Shown: piece by piece, positions 9,450 to 18,265 of the stretch
Layout of the letters: each line of letters starts with the position of its first letter
How positions within the stretch are numbered: position 1 is the stretch's first letter
From: Gammaproteobacteria bacterium
GTDB taxonomy: Bacteria; Pseudomonadota; Gammaproteobacteria; Pseudomonadales; Azotimanducaceae
Direction: 5' to 3'
DNA: 64,000 nt
Assembly (NCBI GenBank): GCA_009840545.1
Contig: VXNM01000014.1
Location: 366,216 to 430,215, forward strand
Notes under the pieces: generated by a model
Databases searched by the model: none
What the model was told of the DNA's origin: nothing
What the model saw: the letters and a program-made list of their open reading frames with translations, nothing else
Position numbers and translations under genes: made by a program

Positions 9450-10228
9450 CTAAAGCTCGCCAGCTTTGGTCCAACGAATGGCGTCTGCGTAGATGTGGAT
9501 AGGTCTTGAAGCGGACGATAGTTCAACGTTCACCGTTCCTCGACCTAAGTCAAACTGTCCAATGATGTTCCAGCCTGGTGTCTTGGATCCTAAGTCGAAC
9601 TCACGAATCCACTCCTGGGGTTCATCGAAAATCTTGAATTTCCATCGCAGTCCAGATTTCCTCCGGGTCTCCATCCCCGAGAAACGTGAAGCGAAAGCGT
9701 CCACTTGTCAGTCTCAGATGAGTCAGCTGTAAACCGTGCACTACTTATCTTGTCTCGGATCCACGCCGAAGCTACGGTTTTCCGGTACTTACCGTATAGT
9801 CTGTGCTCTCGGTCAATCTTCCCCAAGTTCCTTGCGGGACGCGAACCTCGGACTTTCGTGCGTAGTAGCTTCCCATCGCAGGCAATCCGTTTTCCAATTC
9901 AACCTGAAGCCGCGGTGGAGAAAACCACTCGATTCGATGCGGTGTATCGACTACGGGACTCGCAACTTGGCGATGAACGATACGAACAGAGATTCATTAG
10001 ATGAAGGTGAGACAAGAGGTACTTGGGGGTGGCAACTCCATAGGTCAGAGAAATTGACGCAACAAATGTCAGAATCAGACATGAAAGACCAAATACAACT
10101 AGCACTGTCAGTAGAAGGACAATTTGCAGGAGTTTAAACGCGAAAGAAGCTTGGCCGTTTCGAATTCGGTGCGGGCAACACTCAAGACTCTGCTGGCAAA
10201 GGTGGCCATTGAGGTCTACACAACGCAT
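9450..10228 (-). pseudogene. Decayed golvesin-domain membrane or secreted protein
   Basis: Reverse-strand coding remnant broken by at least three frame changes. From about 10228 one frame gives a hydrophobic membrane segment (LLQIVLLLTVLVVFGLSCLI). From about 9990 to 9774 a second frame reads HRIEWFSPPRLQVELENGLP and onward to a TAG at 9772-9774. A third frame (ending 9590) gives SSARFTADSSETDKWTLSLH, and a fourth (9704-9450) gives PGWNIIGQFDLGRGTVNVEL followed by IYADAIRW. The last two pieces together match the golvesin C-terminal / xanthan-lyase-like beta-sandwich pattern (ARFTP...W..LG.F....G.V.LS....YADAIRW). The gene lies between gyrA and ubiG, which are often adjacent. Confidence 0.6.
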
Positions 10229-10396
10229 TCCGTCCGTCTAGTCTAATTCTTGAACGGCGAGGTTGAAGAATCAATACGCTAGTCCGGTGGACGTCATTTT
10301 CGAAGTTCTCTATGTTCAAATTTAGTGATCCTCCGGTCATTGGAACGAAGTCACTGCGTTACCATTGCAAGTCACTCGAACTCCCTTTGACTCTGC

Positions 10397-11092
10397 ATGA
10401 ACGTAGATCCCGCTGAAATCCAAAAGTTTGAGTCTCTTGCTCAAAAATGGTGGGACAAGGATGGAGAGTTCCGACCACTCCATGACATCAATGACATCAG
10501 AGTTCGATTCATTGCCGATCGAGCAACAATTGGAGGAGCGGAAGTCCTAGATGTGGGGTGCGGCGGAGGAATTCTGACCGAAAGCCTAGCAAGTCACGGT
10601 GCCGTTCCGACTGGAATTGATCCGGCTCTAGGACCCCTTACTGTTGCCAAGCTACATGCCGTGGAAATGGGTTTGCAGCACCGACTGAGTTATTACCAAT
10701 CCACGGCAGAAGAATACTCGCAAGAGACGAAACAATTCGATATTGTCACTGCCATGGAAATTCTGGAACATGTTCCAGACTTCTCTGAGACTATGCGGGC
10801 ATTGGCTGATCTCACCAAGTCTGGAGGAGATGTCTTTCTCTCCACCATCAATCGCAAGCCGGTAGCGTATCTCTTTGCGATCCTAGGTGCGGAGTACGTT
10901 CTCAATGTCCTTCCGAGAGGTACGCACGAATATCGGAAATTCATTAAGCCATCTGAACTTTCCCAAGCAGCCAGAGAAGCGGGATTGATCGTGCGTCAGG
11001 TCAAAGGCTACAGCTACAATCCGTTCAGTCGTTCGGCATCTCTCGTTTCCAACCCTAACGTCAACTATCTGTTTCACGCACAAAAACCGTAA
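10397..11092 (+). CDS. ubiG: Ubiquinone biosynthesis O-methyltransferase
   Basis: SAM-dependent O-methyltransferase for both O-methylation steps of ubiquinone synthesis. The 231-residue protein starts with the UbiG N-terminus VDPAEIQKFESLAQKWWD, then FRPLHDINDIRV, SAM motif I VLDVGCGGGILTESLA (residues about 50-65), and DIVTAMEILEHVPD near 115. UbiG family length is 230-245. It is divergent to gyrA, as usual in gammaproteobacteria, but the gph phosphatase gene that often follows is absent and yciK comes next after 71 nt. Presence implies a ubiquinone respiratory chain. Confidence 0.96.
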   Translation: MNVDPAEIQKFESLAQKWWDKDGEFRPLHDINDIRVRFIADRATIGGAEVLDVGCGGGILTESLASHGAVPTGIDPALGPLTVAKLHAVEMGLQHRLSYYQSTAEEYSQETKQFDIVTAMEILEHVPDFSETMRALADLTKSGGDVFLSTINRKPVAYLFAILGAEYVLNVLPRGTHEYRKFIKPSELSQAAREAGLIVRQVKGYSYNPFSRSASLVSNPNVNYLFHAQKP

Positions 11093-11163
11093 ACACACAA
11101 GGGTTTAGCGGAATCAGAAACAAGCTACTGCTTGTCCGTATCTCTCATCCAAAGAGGAGTTCC

Positions 11164-11916
11164 ATGTCTTACGTACCAACAGAGGACCTTTTGAAAGGGC
11201 GCGTCATCGTCGTCACTGGTGCTGGTGATGGAATTGGGCGAGTTGCAGCAAGAACGTTCGCGCAACACGGCGCTTCTGTGGTACTTGTCGGCCGCACACG
11301 AAGCAAGCTTGAGTCCATCAACGACGAGATTAAGCAGTTTGGTTCAACCAGCCCTCTCATCGTTCCCGTAGACTTAGCTCGATTTGATGACTCCAGTTCG
11401 ACAGACTTGCAGAACGGAATTCGCGATGTGTTCGGACACCTTGACGGCTTACTGCACAACGCCTCCATTCTGGGTCCCAAAGTTCCAATCGAGAACTATC
11501 CTTACCAGGACTGGCAGCAAGTGTTCCAAGTCAATGTTCACGCCCAGTTCCTAGTGACACAGTCTCTACTCCCCTTGCTACGTCAATCTGATGACGCCTC
11601 TGTGATCCTCACTTCCTCAGGGGTTGGACGCAGAGGGAGAGCTTTTTGGGGTGCCTATTCCGCTTCAAAATTCGCTACGGAATCTTTGATGGAAGTCTTG
11701 GCAGATGAACTGAGCAGCGAGAAGAACATTCGAGTCAACTCCCTAAATCCAGGAGGTACCCGGACGACCATGAGGGCTCGGGCGTATCCAGAGGAAGATC
11801 CAGCGACTCTTCCAACTCCGGAGGAGCACATGCCACTGTATTTGTATCTCATGGGTCCAGACTCGAGAGGCACTACGGGCCAGAAATTTGACGTGATTTC
11901 TTGGAACTTACCCTAA
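11164..11916 (+). CDS. yciK: SDR-family oxidoreductase YciK
   Basis: A 250-residue classical short-chain dehydrogenase. It shows the NAD(P) motif VTGAGDGIGRVAARTFAQHG (about residues 17-36), LHNASILGP, the catalytic Ser region VILTSSGVGRRG, and YxxxK as AYSASKFATE near residue 163. The N-terminus (TEDLLKGRVIVVTG) and C-terminal region (YLMGPDSRGTTGQ) match YciK, which is often downstream of ubiG-gph. The substrate is unknown. A strong Shine-Dalgarno AGAGGAG precedes the ATG. Its stop overlaps the convergent rluB stop by four bases. Confidence 0.9.
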   Translation: MSYVPTEDLLKGRVIVVTGAGDGIGRVAARTFAQHGASVVLVGRTRSKLESINDEIKQFGSTSPLIVPVDLARFDDSSSTDLQNGIRDVFGHLDGLLHNASILGPKVPIENYPYQDWQQVFQVNVHAQFLVTQSLLPLLRQSDDASVILTSSGVGRRGRAFWGAYSASKFATESLMEVLADELSSEKNIRVNSLNPGGTRTTMRARAYPEEDPATLPTPEEHMPLYLYLMGPDSRGTTGQKFDVISWNLP

Positions 11917-12758
11917 GACTCGTTTGACACGAGATGCCGAGTGTCAAGCCCGGGATAAGGAATTAGCACAGAACCCTTGTAGCGTCGAGTGGAATCGGTG
12001 GTGTCTTTGACGACTGTTGGTACTTCCAGCCACGCACATACTGCTGCCACATCTCTGGCGTCCATTTCACGCAGCTTTCCAGTAGGCATCGCCTTTGGAA
12101 GCACTACGGGACCGAATCGAACCCTCTTCAAGCGGGACACTTTGGACCCTACGTGTTCAAACAACCTTCGTACTTCCTTGTTACGCCCTTCCATTAGAAC
12201 GACGTGATACCAATGATTCAAGCCTGATCCATCGTAGTACTGAATATCTGAGAATCGACACCAAGAATCATCTATCAATGCTCCGTTCTTAAGGGACTCG
12301 AGCTTGGAATCTGAAAGCTTGCCAATGACGCGAACCGCATATTCTCGATCTATGACAGAGCTGGGGTGCATGAGTCGATGAGCGACCAAACCGTGATTCG
12401 TAAAGAGCAGAAGTCCACTTGTATTCAGGTCCAATCTGCCTACGGAAATCCAACGACCAGTCCCTAGTTTCGGCAAATGCGAGAATACGGATGGACGATG
12501 CTCGGGATCCTTTCGGGCGACAATTTCCCCCACTTTCTTGTTCATGACAAGAATGCGGGTATTACGAGGAGTATCGAGATTTCTTAACTGACTCCCATCT
12601 ACCTCGATTTTCGATTCAATGCCAACACGTTGTCCTTGATGAGCTACTTTACCGTCGACAGCTACTCGACCCGCATCGATCCATTTCTCCATCTGGCGTC
12701 GCGATCCAAGACCCATGTCGGCAAGCACCTTTTGAAGTTTTTGTGTATCCGCTGTCAT
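11913..12758 (-). CDS. rluB: 23S rRNA pseudouridine synthase (RluB type)
   Basis: Expected to convert a uridine in helix 80-93 of 23S rRNA (U2605 in E. coli) to pseudouridine. The 281-residue protein has an N-terminal S4 RNA-binding domain (QKVLADMGLGSRRQMEKWID, residues about 6-60) and a RsuA/RluB catalytic domain with the active aspartate in GRLDLNTSGLLLFTNHG near residue 110. RNKEVRRLFEHVG near 200 is conserved. The ATG at 12758 is preferred over the adjacent in-frame TTG because CGGAG lies upstream. It is downstream of scpB, a common arrangement. Confidence 0.93.
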   Translation of the reverse strand: MTADTQKLQKVLADMGLGSRRQMEKWIDAGRVAVDGKVAHQGQRVGIESKIEVDGSQLRNLDTPRNTRILVMNKKVGEIVARKDPEHRPSVFSHLPKLGTGRWISVGRLDLNTSGLLLFTNHGLVAHRLMHPSSVIDREYAVRVIGKLSDSKLESLKNGALIDDSWCRFSDIQYYDGSGLNHWYHVVLMEGRNKEVRRLFEHVGSKVSRLKRVRFGPVVLPKAMPTGKLREMDARDVAAVCAWLEVPTVVKDTTDSTRRYKGSVLIPYPGLDTRHLVSNES

Positions 12759-12802
12759 CAAATCTCCGCATTAGGATCCTAGAGCCGAATTCGGCCTTCA
12801 GT

Positions 12803-13378
12803 CTATTGGGGGACCGGATCCAACGTCTCGGCCGCGGACTCTTGCAACTCACGCAGCGGGGGCAAATCGTCGAGAGACTTTAGACTGAAGTAGTCCAAGA
12901 AGTATCGTGTCGTCCCATACATCATCGGTCGACCGGGTAGCTCCTTTTGACCAAGCTCACGTATCCAACCACGATCTACAAGTGTCCGCAGTGTGTAGGA
13001 ACTAACTGCAACTCCTCGGACCTGTTCAATTTCTCCTCGCGTAATTGGTTGCCTATATGCGATCAGTGCGAGAGTTTCAAGTAGCGCACGAGAATAGCGT
13101 CTTGGACGCTGCATCCACAACTTGGCGATCCATTTATTGAACTCAGGTTTTACCTGCATTCGAAATCCTGAACCGACCTCGACAAGCTCGTAAGCACGAT
13201 CGGCACAGTCTTCGCGGATGAGATTCAACGATTCATCAATCAATTGGGCTACAGCAACATTGTCATCGTCTCCGTCGCTTTCCTTGAGCAAATTGGATAG
13301 CTGGCCCCGACTTAAAGGGTCTTCGGCTACAAGAAGCAATGCCTCAATGGCCTTCCGTACTTCATTCAGTTCAATCAT
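12803..13378 (-). CDS. scpB: Segregation and condensation protein B
   Basis: Winged-helix kleisin-interacting subunit of the Smc-ScpAB condensin. The 191 residues match ScpB: LNEVRKAIEALLLVAEDPLS at the start, YSRALLETLALIAYRQPITR near 95 and IEQVRGVAVSSYTLRTLVDR. It starts 12 nt after scpA and precedes rluB in the same run. Bacteria with scpAB normally use Smc rather than MukBEF, so an smc gene is expected elsewhere in the genome. Confidence 0.95.
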   Translation of the reverse strand: MIELNEVRKAIEALLLVAEDPLSRGQLSNLLKESDGDDDNVAVAQLIDESLNLIREDCADRAYELVEVGSGFRMQVKPEFNKWIAKLWMQRPRRYSRALLETLALIAYRQPITRGEIEQVRGVAVSSYTLRTLVDRGWIRELGQKELPGRPMMYGTTRYFLDYFSLKSLDDLPPLRELQESAAETLDPVPQ

Positions 13379-13390
13379 CAGAGCAGTTGC

Positions 13391-14197
13391 CTAACCGATT
13401 TCGTTTGTACGTGCGACAAAAATAGGTTCATAGGATCCGTGTTGCACAACCGAAACCAAACCGTCTCGAAGAAGTTCAAGCAAGGCCAACAGTGTGACCA
13501 CTGCTCCTTCTCGACGTTCAGAAACGTTAATCAGTTCAAGAAAGGATAGGTAACCGTCTTTGACTGAGAGCAGACTCAAGAGACTAGTCATTCGTTCTCG
13601 AACAGAGAGAGACTCCACATCTATGGAGTGAGGGCTTCGCAGGTTGTCGCGTTCCAGCACTTCCGAAAATGCAACCAAAAGCTCCCGAAGTTCCACTTTT
13701 GGAGGCTCGATTTCAATTGGTTCATCCGATCGTTCCACTGAGACTACAAAGATGTCTCTATCGACCCTTGGAAGTTCGTCGATTCCCTCAGCGGCTTTTT
13801 GAAACACTTCGTACTCCAACAACCTGCGAACGAGTTCAGCCCGAGGATCCTCCTCTTCCTCCGAGTCTTCATTTCTGCGAGGAAGCAACATTCGCGATTT
13901 GAGCTCCGCAAGGGTTGCAGCCATCACCAGATAGTCCCCAGCAAGATCCAAGCGTAACGACGTTAAGACGTCGATGTAAGCCATATATTGTTCGGTTACC
14001 TCGGCAACGGGAATGTCCAAAATGTCGAGGTTTTTTCTTCGAATGAGATACAGCAGCAGGTCTAGAGGCCCTTCGAAAGCCTCCAAGATGACGATCAGAG
14101 CATCGGGTGGAATAAACAGGTCATCAGGTATCGGATAGTCGTGCTGTACGACGAGAGAGTCTTCCGCTAAGGCTTGTTCGTCCACCGTGTCACTCAT
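13391..14197 (-). CDS. scpA: Segregation and condensation protein A
   Basis: Kleisin subunit of the Smc-ScpAB complex. The frame stays open upstream to 14380, but that part lies antisense-free over the trpS 3' end and is not kleisin-like; the ATG at 14197 overlaps the trpS stop as ATGA and gives MSDTVDEQALAEDS, 268 residues. The kleisin N-terminus is LEAFEGPLDLLLYLIRRKNL followed by DILDIPVAEVTEQYM; an acidic linker (EDSEEEEDP) and a C-terminal winged helix (GAVVTLLALLELLRDG) follow. Confidence 0.94.
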   Translation of the reverse strand: MSDTVDEQALAEDSLVVQHDYPIPDDLFIPPDALIVILEAFEGPLDLLLYLIRRKNLDILDIPVAEVTEQYMAYIDVLTSLRLDLAGDYLVMAATLAELKSRMLLPRRNEDSEEEEDPRAELVRRLLEYEVFQKAAEGIDELPRVDRDIFVVSVERSDEPIEIEPPKVELRELLVAFSEVLERDNLRSPHSIDVESLSVRERMTSLLSLLSVKDGYLSFLELINVSERREGAVVTLLALLELLRDGLVSVVQHGSYEPIFVARTNEIG

Positions 14198-15408
14198 CGA
14201 AACGAAATTCCTACTGCAGCACGCACGTCTTCTAATGTCTCCTTCGCCACTATTCGGGCTTTTTCCGATCCCTTCTCGATGATGTTTCGAATCAAATTTC
14301 GATCCTCCACGTAAGGTGTAGCGCGTTCGTGAAACTCGGTCTGTTCTGCATTGAGCGAGTCGATAAGTGGGCCCTTGCAATCAATACAACCAATTCCCGC
14401 CGACTTGCAACCATTTGCAGCCCATGACAAAGTGTCCTCGTTTGAATAGATCTTGTGGAGATCGTAGACAGGACACTTACTTGGGTCGCCTGGATCGCTT
14501 CGGCGAACTCGGGCTGGATCCGTTTGCATTGTGCGAATTTTTGCTTCAAGTGCGTTCGGCTCTTCTCGCATTAACACAGCGTTGTTGTAAGACTTCGACA
14601 TCTTCTCGCCGTTCAAGCCAGGAACCTTTGGCGTGTCAGTCAGCAACACTTCCGGTTCCGGAAGGATAATGCGACCGCCATCCTCTAGATAGCCAACCAA
14701 TCTCTCTTGTTCGTCATGAGAGAGGTGGGATTGTTCGAATACTAGGGCTCGGGCAGCCTCCAACTTTTCGTCGACTCCGTGTTCGACATACTGTTTGCGC
14801 CAGGTCTCATACTGACGGGCGATTTTCTTTGGAATTCGACCAAGTGCCTTTTGCGCAAGTGACTGCCACTCTTCGTCGCGACCAAAATTCCAGTTGAAAG
14901 CTCTTGCAATGTCTCGCGAAACTTCTACATGGGCTTCTTGGTCTGCACCAACTGGAACTTTTCCTCCCCGATACATCAAGATGTCCGCCGCCTGCAATAC
15001 GGGATAGCCCAAGAAACCGAAGGTATTGAGATTCTTATCGTTGAGCCTTCGAATTGTGTCCTTATATGTGGGAACTCGCTCGAGCCACGGTAAAGGAGTC
15101 ACCATCGACAATAAGACAAAGAGCTCAGCATGCTCGGGAACTTTGCTTTGAACGAACACAGTACATGCCGACGGAGAGACGCCGCTTGCAAACCAGTCGA
15201 TGAGCATTTCGTAAGTGTTCTGTTCGATGGTCTCAGTTTCGTTGTAGGACGTCGTCAAGGCATGCCAATCAGCCACGAAAAAGAAGCAGTCGTGTTGGTG
15301 CTGCAGTTGTGCCCAATTCTTCAAGGCACCGTGATAGTGTCCAATATGCAATCTCCCCGTTGGTCTCATTCCTGAGACGACACGGTTGTCCAATTGTCCG
15401 TTGCTCAC
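14194..15408 (-). CDS. trpS: Tryptophanyl-tRNA synthetase
   Basis: Class I aminoacyl-tRNA synthetase of the longer proteobacterial form with a central insert. The HIGH motif appears as HIGHYHGALKNW and KMSKS as GEKMSKSYNN; SGMRPTGRLHIGH begins the nucleotide fold. The frame is open to a GTG at 15468, but that would overlap yciO by 29 nt. I prefer the GTG at 15408 (MSNGQLDNRVV, 404 residues), which has AAGGA just upstream and leaves a 31 nt gap. The neighbouring YciO and ScpA genes are typical partners. Confidence 0.95.
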   Translation of the reverse strand: MSNGQLDNRVVSGMRPTGRLHIGHYHGALKNWAQLQHQHDCFFFVADWHALTTSYNETETIEQNTYEMLIDWFASGVSPSACTVFVQSKVPEHAELFVLLSMVTPLPWLERVPTYKDTIRRLNDKNLNTFGFLGYPVLQAADILMYRGGKVPVGADQEAHVEVSRDIARAFNWNFGRDEEWQSLAQKALGRIPKKIARQYETWRKQYVEHGVDEKLEAARALVFEQSHLSHDEQERLVGYLEDGGRIILPEPEVLLTDTPKVPGLNGEKMSKSYNNAVLMREEPNALEAKIRTMQTDPARVRRSDPGDPSKCPVYDLHKIYSNEDTLSWAANGCKSAGIGCIDCKGPLIDSLNAEQTEFHERATPYVEDRNLIRNIIEKGSEKARIVAKETLEDVRAAVGISFR

Positions 15409-15439
15409 TTTCCTTGCTCTCTCTTCTGTGGGACTTAGG

Positions 15440-16066
15440 CTATCCGTCCGTTTGAGTCTGTAGGACACCTCTGCCTTGTCGTGTAACCGTCGGAATCGAA
15501 TCGACCAAATCTACCAGTGTCGAAGGTTCCGACCCTAAGATTCCTCCGTCGATGATCACGTCAACTTGATGCTCGAGTCGCTCCCGAATTGCTTGCGGAT
15601 CGCACATCGCGTCTTCCTCACCCGGTAATACTAATGACGTGGAGAGTACCGGTTCTTGCAATGCATCCAGGAAACTCATTGCAATTGGGGAATCAGGTAT
15701 TCGAAGTCCAACGGTTCCGCGATTGCTACTCGCAACTTTGCGGGGTACATCACGTGTTGCTTTCAAAATGAACGTAAAGGGTCCAGGCGTATGCCTTCTA
15801 ATCATCCTATAGCTCGGGTTGTCAACTTGAGCGTAGTTCGAGAGTTCCGATAGGTCTTTGCAAACTATGGTCAACAGATGGTTGGGTTTCAACTTTCGAA
15901 TAGTGCGTATTCTGTTCAGACCAGCACTATCGAGAAGACGACAACCCACGGCGTAAGTCGTGTCCGTAGGGTAGACGATAATCCCACCATTCCTAACAAT
16001 TTCCGCCGCCTGATTGGTTAATCGGGTTTGCGGGTGTGTTGGATGCACTTCAAAGTATTGGCTCAT
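15440..16066 (-). CDS. yciO: YciO family protein (Sua5/YrdC/TsaC-like)
   Basis: A 208-residue Sua5/YciO/YrdC-fold protein. The start MSQYFEVHPTHPQTRLTNQA closely follows E. coli YciO, and GGIIVYPTDTTYAVGCRLL, TPGPFTFILKATRDVPRKV and STSLVLPGEED are conserved. TsaC and Sua5 make threonylcarbamoyl-AMP for t6A in tRNA; the YciO branch is a related paralogue with less certain activity. I chose the ATG at 16066; a TTG at 16081 would overlap ung. Linkage to trpS and scpA supports YciO identity. Confidence 0.88.
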   Translation of the reverse strand: MSQYFEVHPTHPQTRLTNQAAEIVRNGGIIVYPTDTTYAVGCRLLDSAGLNRIRTIRKLKPNHLLTIVCKDLSELSNYAQVDNPSYRMIRRHTPGPFTFILKATRDVPRKVASSNRGTVGLRIPDSPIAMSFLDALQEPVLSTSLVLPGEEDAMCDPQAIRERLEHQVDVIIDGGILGSEPSTLVDLVDSIPTVTRQGRGVLQTQTDG

Positions 16067-16073
16067 AGAAGTC

Positions 16074-16784
16074 TCATGCAACGGCTAACCAGTCGATGGC
16101 GTCATGTCCTTTCGATAACAGATATTGATTCGCAGCGACAAAGTGCCCACACCCCATAAAGCCTCGATGGGCTGAGAGTGGCGACGGATGTGAAGATTCC
16201 AGCACTAGGTGCCTCGTTCGATCGACGACATCAGCTTTTCTTTTTGCTGCTGCGCCCCAAAGAAGAAAGACAACGTGCTGGCACTGTTCATTCACCACTG
16301 ACACAATCTGGTCAGTGAATCTCTCCCATCCCACTCCTTGATGTGAGCCCGCTCGTCCTTCTACGACCGTAAGCACAGAATTCAAAAGCAAGACCCCTTG
16401 CTTAGCCCATGGTTCAAGACAGCCTCTCAGTGGAAAAGAGCCGGCATCTCCGCCTTGAACTCCAAACTCCTGATGTATTTCACTGAGAATATTTACAAGT
16501 GATGGAGGTGGAGTCACGCCAGCGCTCACACTGAAACAAAGACCGTGTGCTTGGTTTGGCCCATGATAGGGGTCTTGGCCAATGATGACCACTCTTACTC
16601 GGTCAAGAGGGCATAGATCCATTGCGGCGAACATCTTGGACATGGGTGGGTGTATGCGCTTGCCTGCTCGCACTTCATTTAGTAAGAAAGTGCGCAGTTT
16701 CGACATGTAACCTGCAGTGAATTCACTTCGAAGAGCTTCTTTCCAGGTCGCGTCCAATTTGACGCGCTCCAGCGCAGCGCTCAT
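16074..16784 (-). CDS. ung: Uracil-DNA glycosylase
   Basis: Family 1 uracil-DNA glycosylase that starts base-excision repair of uracil in DNA. The 236-residue sequence holds the water-activating motif GQDPYHGPNQAHGLCFSV (catalytic Asp) near residue 65, LLLNSVLTV near 125, and the DNA-intercalation loop HPSPLSAHRGFMG near 190. Its ATG overlaps the lysS stop as ATGA, so it is translationally coupled to lysS. Confidence 0.97.
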   Translation of the reverse strand: MSAALERVKLDATWKEALRSEFTAGYMSKLRTFLLNEVRAGKRIHPPMSKMFAAMDLCPLDRVRVVIIGQDPYHGPNQAHGLCFSVSAGVTPPPSLVNILSEIHQEFGVQGGDAGSFPLRGCLEPWAKQGVLLLNSVLTVVEGRAGSHQGVGWERFTDQIVSVVNEQCQHVVFLLWGAAAKRKADVVDRTRHLVLESSHPSPLSAHRGFMGCGHFVAANQYLLSKGHDAIDWLAVA

Positions 16785-18265
16785 TGTGGTGCGCGTTTAA
16801 GTTGTGGAAACAGGAGCACGTCGCGAATGGTTGTTCGGTCTGTTAGAAGCATAACAAGTCGGTCGATACCAATGCCCTCACCGGCGGTTGGCGGCATCCC
16901 ATATTGCAATGCCAGTATGAAGTCTGAATCGAAACGCATGGCCTCTTTGTCACCACTATCTAACAATTCACTCTGTCTTTGAAATCGCGCTTCCTGATCG
17001 TCCGGATCGTTGAGTTCGGAAAAGCCGTTGGCGATTTCACGACCACACACAAAGTACTCGAATCGGTCTGCAACATTGGGATTTGCGTCGTTTCGGCGTG
17101 CGAGCGGCGAGACTTCTATCGGGTATTCCGTTACGAAAGTTGGTTGAACTAATTTGGGTTCGACCAGCTGTTCAAACAAAGCAGTGAGAGCCGCACCCCA
17201 CCCCGCTCCTGGTGGAATTGCCACGGAACGTTCTTTGGCCATCGTGCGCAGAATCTCTACTCTGAAAATGTCGTTGGATCTTGCTAAAGCTAGTTCGCTT
17301 GCAACTGCCTCCGCCATCGTCGTTTCTCTAGGGCTACTCTCAAAATCCAAGACCTGTCCGTCGAACTCAATCCTTGAACTCCCACATATTGACAAAGTCA
17401 GCTGGCGCATTAACTCACGAGTCAGCGCAATCATTTCTCGAAAGGTTGCGTACGCTTGATAGAACTCAAGCATTGTGAACTCGGGATTGTGTCGTGTAGA
17501 AAGACCTTCATTGCGAAAATTTCGATTGATCTCGTAGACACGTTCAAATCCCCCGACCACTAGCCGCTTTAGGTAAAGTTCAGGTGCAACTCTAAGGTAG
17601 AGGTCCATATCCAAAGCGTTGTGATGTGTAGTAAACGGACGGGCAAGTGCTCCACCTGGAATGGGGTGCATCATCGGAGTCTCCACTTCCATGAAGTCGC
17701 GATCATCGAAGAATCGACGCAACTCTTTAACAATCGCACTTCGTTTGGCAAACACGCTTCGCGACCGATCATTAGCAATTAGGTCAACATACCTCCGCCG
17801 ATACTTGAGCTCCGAGTCTTCGATTCCATGAAACTTGTCAGGAAAGGGCTGCAGAGACTTGACCAGAACTTGAAAGCTCGAAGCCTCAACAGTAAGCTCT
17901 CCCTTGTTAGTTCTCATCACAGTGCCCGTAACGGCGACAATGTCGCCAAGGTCCGAAAGTTCAACAAACTCTTCGTAGCTTGTTGCGTCTAACCCGTCCT
18001 TGCGCAGATAACACTGAATCGTGCCTGATCCGTCTCGAAGAGTAATGAAACTAGCCTTGCCCATGACTCTTCGCAAAACAACTCTTCCTGCAACAGACGT
18101 GACAAAAGGATCGTCACTCAATTGCTCTTTCGTCTTTTCTGCAAACATTGTTTGCAAGATGTCCGCACTGTGTGTCCGCTTAAATTGATTGGTGAAAGCG
18201 TTCGATGTTTCCCGCAACGAATTCAGTTTTCGTCGTCGCGTAACAGCTTCATTTCGATCGTCCAT
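16781..18265 (-). CDS. lysS: Lysyl-tRNA synthetase, class II
   Basis: A 494-residue class IIb LysRS. An N-terminal OB-fold anticodon-binding domain (VAGRVVLRRVMGKASFITLR, about residues 58-80) is followed by the catalytic core: motif 1 around FMEVETPMMHPIPGGALARP, motif 2 FRNEGLSTRHNPEFTMLEFY, and motif 3 GEGIGIDRLVMLLTD near the C-terminus. The ATG overlaps the prfB stop by one base (TAATG). The prfB-lysS pair is conserved in gammaproteobacteria. Confidence 0.97.
   Translation of the reverse strand: MDDRNEAVTRRRKLNSLRETSNAFTNQFKRTHSADILQTMFAEKTKEQLSDDPFVTSVAGRVVLRRVMGKASFITLRDGSGTIQCYLRKDGLDATSYEEFVELSDLGDIVAVTGTVMRTNKGELTVEASSFQVLVKSLQPFPDKFHGIEDSELKYRRRYVDLIANDRSRSVFAKRSAIVKELRRFFDDRDFMEVETPMMHPIPGGALARPFTTHHNALDMDLYLRVAPELYLKRLVVGGFERVYEINRNFRNEGLSTRHNPEFTMLEFYQAYATFREMIALTRELMRQLTLSICGSSRIEFDGQVLDFESSPRETTMAEAVASELALARSNDIFRVEILRTMAKERSVAIPPGAGWGAALTALFEQLVEPKLVQPTFVTEYPIEVSPLARRNDANPNVADRFEYFVCGREIANGFSELNDPDDQEARFQRQSELLDSGDKEAMRFDSDFILALQYGMPPTAGEGIGIDRLVMLLTDRTTIRDVLLFPQLKRAPQ

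Noticed and set aside
9314..9526. 70-residue reverse-strand frame before gyrA
   Set aside because: Low-complexity, no domain, overlaps the better golvesin-like frame; judged chance.
14198..14380. ScpA extended N-terminus of about 60 residues
   Set aside because: It lies over the trpS 3' end in another frame, is rich in Arg/Cys/Ser without family similarity, and the ATGA overlap gives a standard start.
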